Shown in pieces: positions 1 through 13,926 of a stretch of 64,000 nt of DNA. The notes beneath the pieces were generated by a model that was not told the origin of the DNA, ran no database searches, and was given only the letters and a program-made list of their open reading frames with translations. This stretch comes from Paramyrothecium sp. XJ0827 (taxonomy: Eukaryota; Ascomycota; Sordariomycetes; Hypocreales; Stachybotryaceae), in contig JAJFPB010000003.1 of NCBI GenBank assembly GCA_020881915.1, positions 1,860,001 to 1,924,000 of the forward strand, written 5' to 3'. Within the stretch, counting starts at the first letter, position 1. Every line of letters begins with the position of its first letter. The position numbers and the translations under genes were made by a program.

Positions 1-648
1 ACACAGCTTGGCTTGCTGGCAGAAACCCCCTTTCGGCCCCTCCCATCCCCCCTCCCTCTCCCGGTCTAGGTCCCCTCTACCCTCTAGCCCCCCCAGGGCA
101 CCCGCTTGTGGCCAAGCACTTTTGGGCTGGAGCAAGGCAGGTATTTTACTGGGCGGGGCGAGGCTGGGCTTGCCGGACCGCTGCTGAGCTGCGGACTCAA
201 TTGATTGGGCTTTTGTTTTTTTAACACTGGTTGCTTGCACGCTGGGCTCGCAGTGACGCTCGCAGTACTGCAAGGTGTACCGCCACCTACCTTGGGAGGG
301 AGGGGCTTTTGTTGCGCTGCTGTGCCTGCAACCGCTGCTCCTCGCACCTGACGCTGCCCGCACCCACGCGCCCGCTGCTCATCATTCTGTCTTCGCATCT
401 GACACCTTCTCCCTGCTCCTCTCATTCTCCCCTCGCGTCGTCTTCTTCTCCTCACATATTCCCACTCGTCTCCATAAACTCTACCACGATCGCAAAGAAA
501 GAGGCCGCAGCACCCACACCAAGCGCGCAGCGTCCGCCGCGTCGCTTGCCGCTCCCCAGATCGTCCTCCGACTCCTCAATAACAAGTCCCTCTTTTCGCC
601 TCTTCACTAGGGACGCTGCGCGAAGTTGCGCTATGCTATGTTGATACA
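1..648. other. Intergenic/promoter region of the SRPK kinase gene
   Basis: I see no gene here. The + strand has pyrimidine-rich tracts (about 26-98 and 365-475), the composition usual just upstream of transcription starts in filamentous fungi. The region probably contains the core promoter and 5' UTR of the kinase that follows. The open frames on both strands are short and of biased composition, with no recognisable domain. Confidence 0.5.
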
Positions 649-2614
<1,966 letters not shown>

Positions 2615-3493
2615 GGAGTCGACAGTCTCACGGACGAAGGGCCCGATCAAGCCCCGGCCACTGCATTCCTTGTCATACTCGCTGCAATTTGTCTGATGTT
2701 GGTTATCTGGTGAGACGTGGTGGCAAGTGACTCGCGCGGCGTGGGGTGTGGAGGGCTCTCAATCATCTCTTTGGAAGTGTTTGGACAAATAGATGTTGGA
2801 GTTCCTTCCTGTTCCTCCTCCCTGGTTCGAATTCTGAGGCCGAGAAACTGCACTAGAAAAAGCGTCTAGCTGCAAGTTTTGGTAGTGGTGGATACTACTG
2901 GTGCAATTCTGGCTACTCTGGACATGGCAGGGCTTAGATGGCGGTGGATTATACATGCAGCACAAGGTAAGGATTGGGAAGGTGGGAAAGCGACAGACGC
3001 TTTCGACAGCTGGTTGATACTGGGTTGGAATAGATAGACCTCTTGGGACATGACTCTTTTTTCTCACCTATTCCAGCGGATGATGGCAGAAGCATGCCCA
3101 CGCTTTTGCCGTTGCCCTGGACGTATAGATGCTGGGGGTTCGGCCGTCGGATTGGTATCCGATTTCTTCCCTCCATAAATCTTTCACCTACATATATGCG
3201 CATATATGCCAACAAAGGTCATATACATGGTTTTGCTCGAAGGCATATTTGGACAGTTATGATACTATCTTACAGAGCAATCAATGAGACATGTTAACAC
3301 GCATGTACCTGGGTTTGGGCATCTCTACGGACTATTGAGCACAGAATAATCATTGTACATGTCGACGAGAGATGGCATGCACGTTGATGGCCATAATATG
3401 CAACCCCAACATTAACATGCTTGAAGTCGGGCTACCAACCAACGTTGAACGTCGCAACCGGCCCCTACCCTACCGAGCAGATGCGAGTTCACT
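2615..3493. other. Convergent intergenic region, kinase and lunapark 3' ends
   Basis: Tail-to-tail spacer of about 0.9 kb between the SRPK gene and the lunapark gene. Short open frames on both strands carry no recognisable domain. It probably holds both 3' UTRs and polyadenylation signals. I see nothing else supportable. Confidence 0.5.
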
Positions 3494-4743
3494 TCACTTC
3501 TTAGCCTTGCCTCGCCTTTTTCTCACGGACGCCGCGGGACCATCCAATAATGCCTCGTCTTCGGGTTCCCCAACCAGATTTTCGATTTCCTCTGGCTTCG
3601 TGGTAGCTTCATCGCTATCCTCAACGTCCGCGGATTCGTTGTTCGCACCAGCGTTGCCCAGAACCTCCCTCACGATCCTGCGGCCCTCGTCCATTTCGCC
3701 GTTTTGCGCACCGCACCCCATGCACTTCCAAACGCCGAGGTCTGCGAGGGCCTTGGTGCCGGGCGGGGCCTGGCCGTTGACGAGCCGACACGCCTGGCAG
3801 ATGAGCACGATGCGGTTCTTGGGAGCCGTCTCGTCGTCGCCGAGGAGGACGTCGAAAACGCGATCGTACCAGTGGGATTCGGATGGGCCACTCTGGCGAG
3901 CCACTGAGGATTGGACATAGCTATCAGGCTCGAAGTCGGCGTTCGGCGCGTAGAGAGCCTCGGGCGGTACATCGTTTGATGGAGGAGGTTGGGGAGGAAG
4001 AAATGGGGCACCCTGGAGTGGCTGCGGAGTGCCCGGGGCGCCGTCTCGTCGCTGGATGTTTGCGGTAGGAGGCGGTGCCATATTTGTGCGGCCGGGTATG
4101 GGATGCCGCCTATTGCCATGCTGCACATTGCTGTCCTTGCCATCCGCCTCGCCCTGACCTGGACCGTCCTTCTTCTTCCCTTTTGGCTTGCCATCGGTTC
4201 CACCGTACTTTTCAATGAGCTCCAGAGTAGAATCGTACTTGGTCGCATCCTTGAGCTTTTGTATGGTCTTGGCCCGTTCGCCTTGCTGTTCTTTCAGGCG
4301 GGAAGCGGTGCTATCGATACGGAAGTTGAAATAGGTGGCTATGGCAGTCCGTACGCCATATATGCTATTTTAGGGCAATATAAGCCTCCATTTGCAACGG
4401 ATCGCGTCAACAAGAGCTGTATACTCACAGTACGGGGCCTCCAGCCAGCCCAGCCCACTCACCGGGGCCCATGTAGTGGTAGCCAACGACTATGAACACC
4501 ACAACGCCGTAGACGAGGTAGGCGAATGTCAAGTAGAGCGTCCATAGCACCTTGACCCTGCGGGCGTTCGATCGCAAGCGGTCGAGCTTGGACTGCGTGG
4601 TCGCAATCTTTGTGGAGAGAGTGGATAGCGTCTTTTCAAAGGAAGCCGTGGAGGAGGACTCGCCCTGCGTGAACAAGTTAACATGCGAAATGGGGTGGCC
4701 TTTGGGGAAGGATACGGACCCTCCAGGGCCAGAAAGACACCAT
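3494..4743 (-). CDS. lnp1: Lunapark family ER three-way-junction protein
   Basis: Minus-strand model, exons 4743-4720, 4664-4429 and 4364-3494; 376 aa. Lunapark sits in the ER membrane and stabilises three-way tubule junctions, countering atlastin/Sey1-driven fusion. The protein opens with MVSFWPW, then a short coiled stretch, two hydrophobic segments (about residues 47-70 and 79-100), a charged coil, a proline-rich linker and the lunapark zinc finger. The finger cysteines are CxxC at 276/279 and CxxC at 301/304, between RIVLICQAC and WKCMGCGAQNG. The tail is acidic and then ends RKRRGKAKK. Exon 1 codes only eight residues, and its donor is GTCCGT rather than the usual GTRNGT, but the phase and family N-terminus fit. 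Intron 2 is GTGAGT...TAG. Confidence 0.93.
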
Positions 4744-5748
4744 GTCCCCGTTACGAAGCTTGTGATCGTGGAGAATTGAGCTGGTTCCTCTGGGGTGACG
4801 GAGATAATAAAGAAAGGGGAGAGAAGACTTTGAACGGAGAAAGAAAAGAAAAAAAAAGGGAAACAGAGGCAGTGGGACAGGTACGCCCCTCGAGGCGGAA
4901 GAGTAGAGCAAAATGCGGAATCCAGGCAGCTGGTTTCTTCAGCCACGGGTTGGTTGTGAGGCGAGGCGTGACCTCATCTGCAGCTAGGTAACGGGTGCTA
5001 AGGTAACGTTAGAGGAGAGGACCCGGCAGAGCTCATGAAAGGTGGCTTGAGTTTATGCCCAGGACGCCACTTCCAGGACCCCACCAGCCACAGCCCGTCA
5101 TCTAGGCACTACTCTCTGGCATACCATCATGACTGCAGTGATGGTCTGAGCGGGTCAGCAACGTCTAAGAAGAAAATAATATTCTGATAATACCGGCAGA
5201 TATTTGGGGGAGGGTTTCTTAATAAATTTCTTTTTAATTTTTATTTATTTATATTATTGTGATCACTTTATTCTAGTTTATTTAAGATGACAGTAAAGTG
5301 TTAGGATTTTTTAAAACCAACTTAACATAACTTTCACAGTGTTTTTGACGAGAACAACACCCCCCAATCTTTACCTGGTCTAGAACATGTTTTTTCTTAA
5401 AGCTTCTGGATACAGCAGGCTCAAAGCGGTATGAGGTTACCCTTGGTAACAAGAGAAGTGGGTGAATTAGTCCTCAGTGACCTGAACTGGACGTCCATGT
5501 TTGGTACCACCCCTTCACAAGGACGTATGAGAGGGAAAGGATTACTGGTAAGCTCCATTTCTCGGATAGCCACCAACGATAACTAAAGAAAGTTTGAAAT
5601 AAGCTATGCGTACCTCGATTGAAACTGAGCGTCGGATATCACCAAGAATAGGATCCCCACCCTTTTCCGCGTGACCTACTTCCAAGTCCCGCCTTCTCCT
5701 GCAATCCTTTCCTTCGAAAAGCCTGGCCAAAAGCCCTGTGACAGTCTA
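4744..5748. other. Lunapark promoter and AT-rich spacer
   Basis: The left part (4744-5050) is purine-rich on +, that is pyrimidine-rich on the lunapark coding strand, as expected for its 5' UTR and promoter. About 5160-5400 is strikingly AT-rich with TTTAATTTTTATTTATTTA-like sequence (5233-5260), unlike the GC-balanced neighbourhood. I see no transposon coding sequence in it. It could be a small RIP-eroded repeat or simply an AT-rich spacer. Confidence 0.4.
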
Positions 5749-7383
5749 TCAAGAGTGGTAGTCCGGCATGGCCTCTTCACCAGCTGCAGACTCAGACCTT
5801 CTGTAAGATTTGCATAGAGGCTCTATGAAAATCACAATCAACTCTGACACCGGATCGGAGGAAGCCAAAGTGCCCTGTGTTGACCTTCTAACATAATGGT
5901 CGAACACTGCTTTCATGGCCATAAAGTCTTCGTCGGTTTCTACATGGGTATCCATGGGATCCACGACCCCCTCCAGGAACACTTGGAACGCCTCGGCGTC
6001 GTCAGGCACCTCGTAACGTGCATCGGAGCAGACTTCAGCCTTGAAGTCGGCGAATGACATTCTGAGGAAGAACTTCGAAGGTCTCCACTCGACGGGGTAC
6101 CCAGGCCTCTTGACAAAGTACCTTACTCGCTCCCATGCAGGGCTAATGAAACGTCCCGCGTGACCCCGTGACGGCGTAGAAAACTGGCTTGGTATGCTCT
6201 TTCGAGGCGTCTCCACCGAAGCGCGAGCAGTATCTGGGGCACTAGGGCGTGGTGTCAGATAAAGCCGCGGCGGAACGGGTGCCACAGGTTCTTCTCTTGA
6301 TAATGCAGAGGGCTCAGGGCTTGGGAAGTGGCAAGTTGGCACGGAAATGTCCCGTTGGGCAACACTCGTACGTAGCCAGGGGCTCGGCGCTGGCATATCT
6401 CCGCGCATGTTGGGCCTTTCTTCAATGCTTGGCTCCGGCTGTTGAGCCGGAGCCGGCATGATCGACTCTGAATCAAATTCAGGATCGCGAATAGGCTCGT
6501 CACCATCCATGCTCGGCGCAGCATCGGTCCGTGCTGTCACTGAATGAGTTGAAGATTCTGGGGCAGGCTCATTCAGTGCTGTCGTCGAGACCGTCGGGCT
6601 TTCTCTTCGATTTTCGAACTCCTTACTTAGTGTTCGCCTAGGTCTGCTGAAGTCGAATCCAAAAGCGGAGTCGGGCGTATCTTCTCGACGCCGAGCCTCT
6701 GGAGGAGGCTGGTGTGGAACGGGGTCTGAAGCTTCGTTTGGAGGTTTTGTGAGAGATCTATCGGCCTGACTTGGTTCAGATGAACGGACAGCAGAGGGTT
6801 TCGCTCTTAATGTAGGCATAGTAACATCATCTGCCTCCTCCTCGGCAGCGTACCTGTTACTTACTCTAAATCGACTTTGCTTGCGCCCTCTCTTTTCGCG
6901 TTGAGTTCTATTTCGCTGTTGCTGGTCGTTCCTACACAATGAGAGCTTGACTAACACCTTCTCGATTCTGTGCCGTCATGCTCAGTAACAGATCATCAGG
7001 CACTAAAACATGCTGAAGACTTACTCTTCCTTGTCCGATGAATAATGGAGAGCTTTAGTTCCAGGCACAGGAGTGTCTGGCCAGTGATAGTGTCCCAGTG
7101 ACTTGTGGCCGTCTTTCGGTTGACTTAGGAACCGACCCACGACCTCTGATATACCATCAACATGCTCTTGGTTGTTCTTGTTCGTGAAGTCTCGTGCAGG
7201 AATGCCAGTGGTTGACTTGGTCCAATCGATGAACGCCTTGAGTTCCTCGTAGAACGCAATCCGTCTCAACGGTACAGTGGCACGTCCCGCAGCGAGCTCG
7301 CCCAACAATTGGTTAATACTCATTCTGCTCATCCCAGCGGAAGAGTAGCTTGATTGTGGTGCCATATGTAACTCAATGGGCAT
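5749..7383 (-). CDS. Hypothetical protein, largely disordered, 513 aa
   Basis: Two minus-strand exons, 7383-7025 and 6931-5749, join in phase across a 93-nt GTAAGT...TAG intron. I do not recognise the family. The N-terminal 120 residues (from MPIELHMAPQ) look folded, with RIAFYEELKAFIDWTKSTTG and a downstream helix. The middle (about 150-390) is Pro/Ser/Glu-rich and disordered. The last 120 residues look globular, with WERVRYFVKRPGYPVEWRPS, then FLRMSFADFKAEV and an acidic stretch ending in SELIVIFIEPL. Both ends look like small domains joined by a linker. A second ATG seven codons in (7365) is an alternative start. The gene lies in an AT-richer, low-coding part of the window, so it may be lineage-specific. 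No function is assigned. Confidence 0.7.
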
Positions 7384-8848
7384 CTAGTATTTAGTACCCT
7401 GCAACAGATAGAGGGAGGAAAACTGACAGTGAGGTAGATGACTATCTATATCTCGTGGGATGGGTTGCATCGCCTCCGACCGTCAAGTCGGCCACACCCT
7501 TACATTGACGCCACGAGCTAAGGATACTGCCTTACCATTGCAGACCGGACGTTGGACCTGCAGTATCTTCCATCAATGCGACCACTTTACAGCAGAGAAA
7601 AATCTTGGAGTTTTTGTGCATCCGTCACGGGATTGCACGTTTCGCTGATTTCCACGCTTATTGAAGTTCGCAAAGTTCCTTCCTTTCTGGTTTTGCCTCT
7701 GATGTTCTGTAAGCTTGAGTAAGATAAGACTCAATGTTAACAGATACCTGGATGGGTTGTGATCAATTCTTCGGCAGGGATTTTTTAAACGTGTTGGTTG
7801 TGGTATTTCCTGTTTGGGGTCAACGTTGCATACACAGCCACCAAGGATCAACCCCTTGAGTTTCAAGACGTTGAACGTCGACCCTGACTATTGGATCAAA
7901 ATTGTCGAGATTAAAAAGAGGAACAACAGGGTTCTATTTTTATATCCACCTCTTCTTGGAAGTAAGCTTTAAGCTAAGGACATGGCCTGAATCTTTGAAA
8001 AGAACTCCCGATTATTAGGGAGGCTTCGCGTGAATTTGATACTTGGGTCGCGTGCGTTTGTATCTGGGAGACGTTTTGAATGCACTACGGATGTCTGCAG
8101 TACTCTGGCCGGGGATAAAGTTTTTCGAAATATAAACTCGGGGTTATTCTCCTTGTCTCTGAACAGGATGCTCGTACGTAAGGTAAGTGGTGTCATATAT
8201 GGTATTTCATAAATCAGCCTGGGAGTGGCACCGTAACCTTTGGGAGAATATTGGTTAGGTTACCGGATAATACCGTGTCACAGATTGTGAAGTAAACCAA
8301 GCCATAACCACAATGGTGTATTTCAATACGCAAAGAGCCTTGTGTTGGATGTTCGAGGCACAAATAGGCAGGGATGTAAAAGGAAGAATACTTGATGACA
8401 TCCTGAAACTCACCTCGCGTGATCATGAAGCCGGCCATTTCTTTGAAGACGTTCTTACTACGGTACAATAGCATCAGAAGCATATTAAGCATCTCATGTT
8501 ACACAAGGCCTGTAGCAATTGTGGTGGTAAACTGTAGTAACAAATCAATCCCGTCAAACCAGACTGTGAACACCAAAATAGGGCATGACTTTCATACTCG
8601 CGAGACAATGATGTATCATACCGAAAAATAGCGTGGTGCATGTGCCCGTCCACATCATTGAAATGTTCTTTGTTTGCAATCTACAAGATCATAGGATCGA
8701 TCCGAGCGTTGGGGCCGCGCAAACAACAAAGAAGTGCGTGATTGATTGCCAACACGTATACAAAGGAGGCCCCATCGTTTTGCAAACCCAAGAAAATGTA
8801 ATCCTTGAATGATCACATTTTGGTCGAGTCCTGGAATCGCTTCTCGCC
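7384..8848. other. Low-coding, AT-richer intergenic stretch
   Basis: This 1.5-kb stretch carries only short frames. Two on the minus strand (8492-8214 and 8196-7969) have ordinary amino-acid composition, and the first contains a GTGAGT after FMITR. I could not join them into a spliced gene with good acceptors. They may be remnants of a decayed gene. The left end should contain the promoter of the 513-aa gene. Confidence 0.35.
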
Positions 8849-9684
8849 ATGGATTTGGCTACCAACCCAGAATGGAGATGCGTCTGCGCCGCGGTGCAGG
8901 CGCTCCTCCGCAGCCACGCAGCCCCTGTATGTTCTACTGCTTGCATGTGCATCCATGGATACTGATGATCTCTAGAGAACAGTGGAGAATCCAAAGTCGG
9001 CCGACCCCGACGATAATACCCTAAAACTCTGCCTCAAGATCTCTGTGTCTGTGTCGAATGGCTGTGCTTCAATTTTTTGCCATGAAGCTGAGGCCGGGTC
9101 AAGGCAGGGCATGAACGAATTGCATAGGGTATGTTGAAGTCAGAGACTCATCGCAGCCTTTCCTTACTGCACCTCTTGCTTACAGAACACATAAGCCTCA
9201 GAAGCCGGTCAAGCTGTCTTCCTTTGCTTGCAGCTGTAATTCACATGCTCTGGATTTGTTCCCTGGTGATACGGTGGATTGCCAAGGGAAAGATTCATGC
9301 CATGCAAACGATGTTGCAACTGGCCCCGGTTGCGCAAATGTCTTGACCATCTGCTCCTCAGCAGACGACAAGGGCAACTCACCGTCTCATATTGAATGCA
9401 TACCCATCAATTCTGAAAAGGTGGCAAGGGTAGGTCTATCCAGACAGCCAGTCACCGAGCAGGAGAGGGACAATATCCTTTGCTTACCGCACCAGGCTTG
9501 CCCACATAACCATGGGTCGTGGCGGAAGATGCGCTTTCGCCGTCGTGACGGGTTCAGTTTGAGGGAGGCCAAGCGTTGCTGCGGACATTGCAAGGCACAG
9601 CTTCGGTATTTTGGATTCGAGTGCCAGGATTGTGGCACGTTGGCTTGCGCCGAATGTCAAGGGCTGCTTCTGACGCCGGAATAG
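8849..9684 (+). CDS. Hypothetical Cys-rich, possibly zinc-binding protein, 237 aa
   Basis: Reconstructed as join 8849-8926, 8976-9128, 9202-9684. All three exons are in phase 0. Intron 1 is GTATGT...TACTGAT...CTAG (49 nt) and intron 2 is GTATGT...CTCAG (73 nt). The protein starts MDLATNPEWRCVCAAVQ. It contains many cysteines and ends with a cluster of CxxC pairs: CCGHCKAQL, FECQDCGTL, ACAECQG, preceded by LCLPHQACPHNHGSW. That spacing suggests one or two treble-clef or ribbon zinc sites, but I recognise no family. Intron 2 could use other acceptors, but the in-phase one without a stop is at 9201. The existence of the 3' exon is better supported than the two upstream exons. Confidence 0.5.
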
Positions 9685-10277
9685 TCACGGAGTTTGAGCG
9701 TTGTTTTGGGGAGGGCGCAGTATTTTGCGTTCAGATGCAGCACATGGGATTTGTAGCAAATCAACCAGATAGCTGATTCTTACGCGTCGCAACATTCGAG
9801 TTCTTTTGGAGTTCCTTCTCCATGTGCCATGTTGGGAGCGATATTCGAAGTTACCGAGATCTGTCACTCCGTAAGACATGCGTTGTTGCATTGTATTATT
9901 AGTACCTCTATATCCGTAAGGTACCTTAGCGGCCTACCTACTAAGCCCAATTGGCAAAAATTGGTTAGTGGCGCAGGGACCTGGTGACTGGCGCCGGTCA
10001 GTTTACCGGGACACTACTACCTGTAAAGGTGTCCAACATCGCAACACCGACCTTCTCACCATCCTCAGCCCGCATCCCTTCTTGCATACCGCGCTGTCGC
10101 AACAAACGACGTGGGGCGACCATTGGCTGCGGTGCTTCGGGAGTTGTCATTTCTTTACTCTCTTTCTTTGGGGCTCTTGTGCTTGGTCTGTTCCTCCTTG
10201 TATAAGGCCATTCCCTATGTTCCCATCAACACGACACTAGTCAAGAAGAGTCAGATTGCGCGTTGAGGACGGCAATC
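9685..10277. other. Promoter/5' UTR region of the GRIP golgin gene
   Basis: No supported gene. GGTACCTTAGCGG-type sequence lies near 9920. An open frame at 9984-10205 ends in a hydrophobic run but has no ATG and an upstream in-frame stop, so I treat it as non-coding leader. The golgin ATG follows at 10278. Confidence 0.4.
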
Positions 10278-13200
10278 ATGTTCCAAGTGAGTCCACCACC
10301 GCATTGAGATTTGCCTCCTGGGTACACAGTGCTGACACCGTCGCTTCCAACTTCAGAGAATAAGGGGCGCCATCGACCGGACCATCGCCGAAGAACAGGC
10401 ACGACAAAAATCGTATTCCGAATCTGGTACTCTGGCCAGGTCTGGATCGGGTTCATCCCGCAAGGCCGAGCCGGGAGCTCGTTCCCGTCCCAAGAGGACA
10501 AGCGCCGACGAAAACGATGCGACGCCAAACCCTGACCCGGCCGTCTTCGAGGCTGCTTTTGTGATTGATGACAGCGACGATCCGAGTCGTGCCGCGACCC
10601 CAATGCCGTCACAGTCGGATAAGAATGAAGCTACCCCAGAGTCGGCCTCGGCAGGCGAAGCCGGAGAGAAAGGCGACGGCAAACCTGACGCTGCTGAGAG
10701 CAAGAACGAGGGCAGCGAAGATGCCCAGATATCCAGCATCAAGACTTCAGCTTCAACTTCCGAGTTGAGTCCTGAAATCAAGCAGCGGCTGCGGAAACTC
10801 GAGAAGCTAGAGGCGACATATCCAGGTATGATTATAAGTCTACCCTGTTCTCACAATCTTCACCGTCTAACCACTACTGCAGAATTACTCCGGTCCTATA
10901 GAGTTGCGCACCGACGCGCCACCGCCATCGAACCGTTCGAGAAGGCTCTCCGAGAGAACACGCCCCTTACTACCATCGGCGACCCAAATGCACTCACAGA
11001 ATATCTGACCCAGTTGAACTTGCGAGGTGACATGGTCATGGACGAACTGAAAAGAGTCACCGCGGAGAAGGATGAGATCAAGAAAAAACATGAGCAAAGC
11101 GAACAGAAGCTGAAGGAAGCTGAGGCTGAGCTTGAATCCCTCAAGAATGCCAAGCCCTCCGATGCGGATACGAGCGATGATCAGAAGCCTGAACAGGAGA
11201 GCGGTGCTGCCGGTGCCAGCCAGGCAGAGGCCAATCCCGAAAAGATCAAATCTCCAGTGTCTTCAGTCATGAGTCTATTTTCGCCGAAGCAGAAGCCGCA
11301 GAAGGTGGAAGGCGATCTAGCAAAGGATAAGCCCGAAAACGAGGACATCTTCTCCTTCGATGATGAAATACCCCAGCTTCAAGCCGAGATTGCCTCCAAA
11401 TCCGAAGAAGTCGACACGCTCAAATCGCAGATCGAAGGTTTAAACAAGGAGCTTTCTGCTGCCAGAGCGAACAGCGCCGACCTCACGGAGAGCTTGGAGA
11501 AGGCGAACAGGGAGTTAAGCGAATCACTCGATTCTTCCACCTCCCAACAGAGTCTCGCGACGCAGCTGGAAGAACGGAACAAGGAGATTTCGACTTTGAA
11601 GGAGCGCCTGGACAAATCCGAGGCCCAGCTACGTGAGCTGGAGTCTAAGCTAGAACAACAGGAAACGGCTCATGGAGAAAAGGTTAAGGAGATCGAGGCC
11701 TCGCTTGCGAATGGTGAAAAGCGAGCGAGCGAGCTGGATCTCGAGCTTTCCAAGGCTTCTAACGCAAAGACGATCTCCAAGAAACTGATTGATGATCTCA
11801 ACAAGCAAATTGAGACACTCAAGAAGGAAAAGTCCGAAAGCCAGACCAAGATTGATGATCTAAGCAAACAGCTTGAAGCAGTGACCGCTAAAGGCACATC
11901 GGCTGCCGCATCGGCACCTCAGCCTGCCAGCGCCCCAGCCGCCGCCCCCGCATCAAGCACGGCATCAAAGAAGAAGAACAAGAAAAAGAAGGGCAAAGGC
12001 GGCGCTGCAACGACGGCAGCCGCTCCTGTGGCCGACGAGGAGGCCGGCGAGGCCGCGGAGGAGACATCGCCAGTTTCCGCTGACACCGTTGACAAGAGTC
12101 AACTTGAGAGCGAGATCACCAAGCTCAAAGAAGAGGTGATTGAGAAGGACGCTCAAATAGACCGCCTGTCGAAGCAGCGTAAAACGGAAGAAGATCTTCG
12201 CGAGGAGATCGAATCGCTGCAGGAGAACCTCCTCACTATTGGCCAGGACCATGTCGATGCGAAGGAGAAGATCAAGGCTCTTGAGACCGAGAGGACGGAG
12301 CTAAAAACCCAGATCGCTGATCTGGAAGCCGAAAAGACGAAGCTGAAGGGACAGATTGCCGAACTGGAGAAAAAGATGGCTTCGTCAGCGACGGATGCCA
12401 AGGCGAACGCCAAGATCCAGGGCGAGCTGGATGCTCTCCACATGGAGTACGACGAGCTCAAGGATAAGATGGGAACCCTTCAGTCGGATCTCGGCGCCGC
12501 TCAGCAGCTGGCGCAAAACCGCTTTAAGGATCTTACTGAGCTGCGAGAGGTTTTGCAGAAGGCGCAGCCGGAACTCAAGAATCTCAGACAAGAGTCGGCG
12601 ACGCTCAAGACGACGAAGGAGGAGCTAGCATCGAAGACCAAGGAGTTAAAGGAGATGGAGAAGCGGGAGAAGGACTTGAAGCGGGAAGTCGGTCGAGCGC
12701 AGCAGCTGTCCTCTGACCGAGAGAAGGAGATCAAGACCCTACAGGACAAGCTGACGGCAGAGAGCGGGGCCAAGGCACGACTCGAAGATGCGCAGCGAGT
12801 GTCTGGACGCGACCTGCGACGCAGCGAGGCGGAGAAGATTGAGCTGAGCGCCAGGGCAGAAAAGGCGGAGCGCGAGCTTCAGAAGGTACAGGAGGAGGCC
12901 AATAAGCTACGACCGCGGATCAAGGAGCTTGAGGAGCAGATGCACAAGCTCAAGCGCGAGAAGACGGCAGCGCAGGAAGATGTTGATTTCAAGACACAGC
13001 AATACACGAACGCGCAGGGCCTGCTCAGCAGCATGAGGGATCAAGCTGCCGAAATGTCAGTTCAGTTGAAGGAGTCCCAGGCGCAAGCCGAGTCGTTGGA
13101 GGAAGAGCTCGCCGAAGTACAGCGATTGCTTCAGGAGCGCACCCGCGAGGGCGAGACGATGAGGCGACTATTGGCAGACGTGGACGAACGAGCAGACAAC

Positions 13201-13926
13201 AAGGTCCGCGAGATGCGTGGACGAATGGAGGCGGCGATAGAAGAGCGTGATCGAATCGAGGACGAGTCAAGCACGTTGGCGAGGAGGAAGACACGAGAGG
13301 GCGAAGAACTCAAGGCCAAGATCAGGGAGCTGGAGCGGGAGGTTAAGACACTGGAGCAAGAGAGGGACGAGATGGAGGAGCGGCAAAAGGAGTGGAAGAG
13401 ACGACGCGAAGAGCTGGAGGCTGTGGAGGAGAAGGCGGAAGCGGAGACGGCAGAGATGCGAACGACGGTGTCGCAGCTCCGGACGGCTCTCGACGCCTCG
13501 GAGAATCAAGTGCGGGACGGCGAGAAGCAGCGACAGGAGCTGCGGAAGATGCTGGACGACGCACGGCTACGGTACGAGAAGATGGCCAAGGACCTAAAGA
13601 CGACGCAGTCGAAGCTGGTGGGCAGTTCGAGCCGCAGCTCAATGGACTCGAGCCGAAGCGGCAGCGGGGCGGGCGCGAACGGGGCGGGCGGGCCAGGAGC
13701 CGACACGTTGTACCTCAAGACGATTATGCTACAGTTCTTGGAGCAGAAGGACAGTAAGCTCAGGGCGCAGCTCGTGCCTGTGCTGGGAAAGCTACTCAAG
13801 TTCGACAGGTATGTGGGAGACGGGCTTGAAGTTGACACGGGTCGAGCCAATTGCTAACGTGACGATAACTATAGGGCCGACGAACAAAAGTGGCTCAAAG
13901 CAGTGCAGCACATCGAGGTACGATAG
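10278..13926 (+). CDS. imh1: GRIP-domain golgin (Imh1-like), long coiled coil
   Basis: Join 10278-10286, 10357-10825, 10883-13808, 13875-13926; 1151 aa. GRIP golgins bind Arl1-GTP at the trans-Golgi through the C-terminal GRIP domain and tether endosome-derived vesicles. The first exon codes only MFQ, and exon 2 continues RIRGAIDRTIAEEQARQ, a conserved golgin start. An acidic disordered segment follows, then coiled coil from about residue 160 to 1070. This is broken near 500-535 by an Ala/Pro run and a Lys-rich KKKNKKKKGKGG patch. The GRIP domain lies at the end (about 1100-1148: LYLKTIMLQFLEQKD, then VPVLGKLLKFD) and finishes in the short last exon (EQKWLKAVQHIEVR). The second intron (10826-10882, 57 nt) has no in-frame stop, so a retained form would insert 19 residues after about residue 159. 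Confidence 0.92.

Noticed and set aside
2815..2850. GGTTCGAATTC resembling a tRNA B box
   Set aside because: No matching A box, anticodon arm or acceptor stem around it on either strand.
8214..8492. 92-codon minus-strand frame with an internal GTGAGT
   Set aside because: Could not be joined to an acceptor or a second exon in phase, and no family was recognised. Kept only as a possible decayed gene in the intergenic note.
9984..10205. Frame ending in a hydrophobic segment, possibly a small membrane protein
   Set aside because: It has no ATG, an in-frame stop lies just upstream, and it sits in the leader of the golgin gene. Any spliced continuation would collide with the golgin start.
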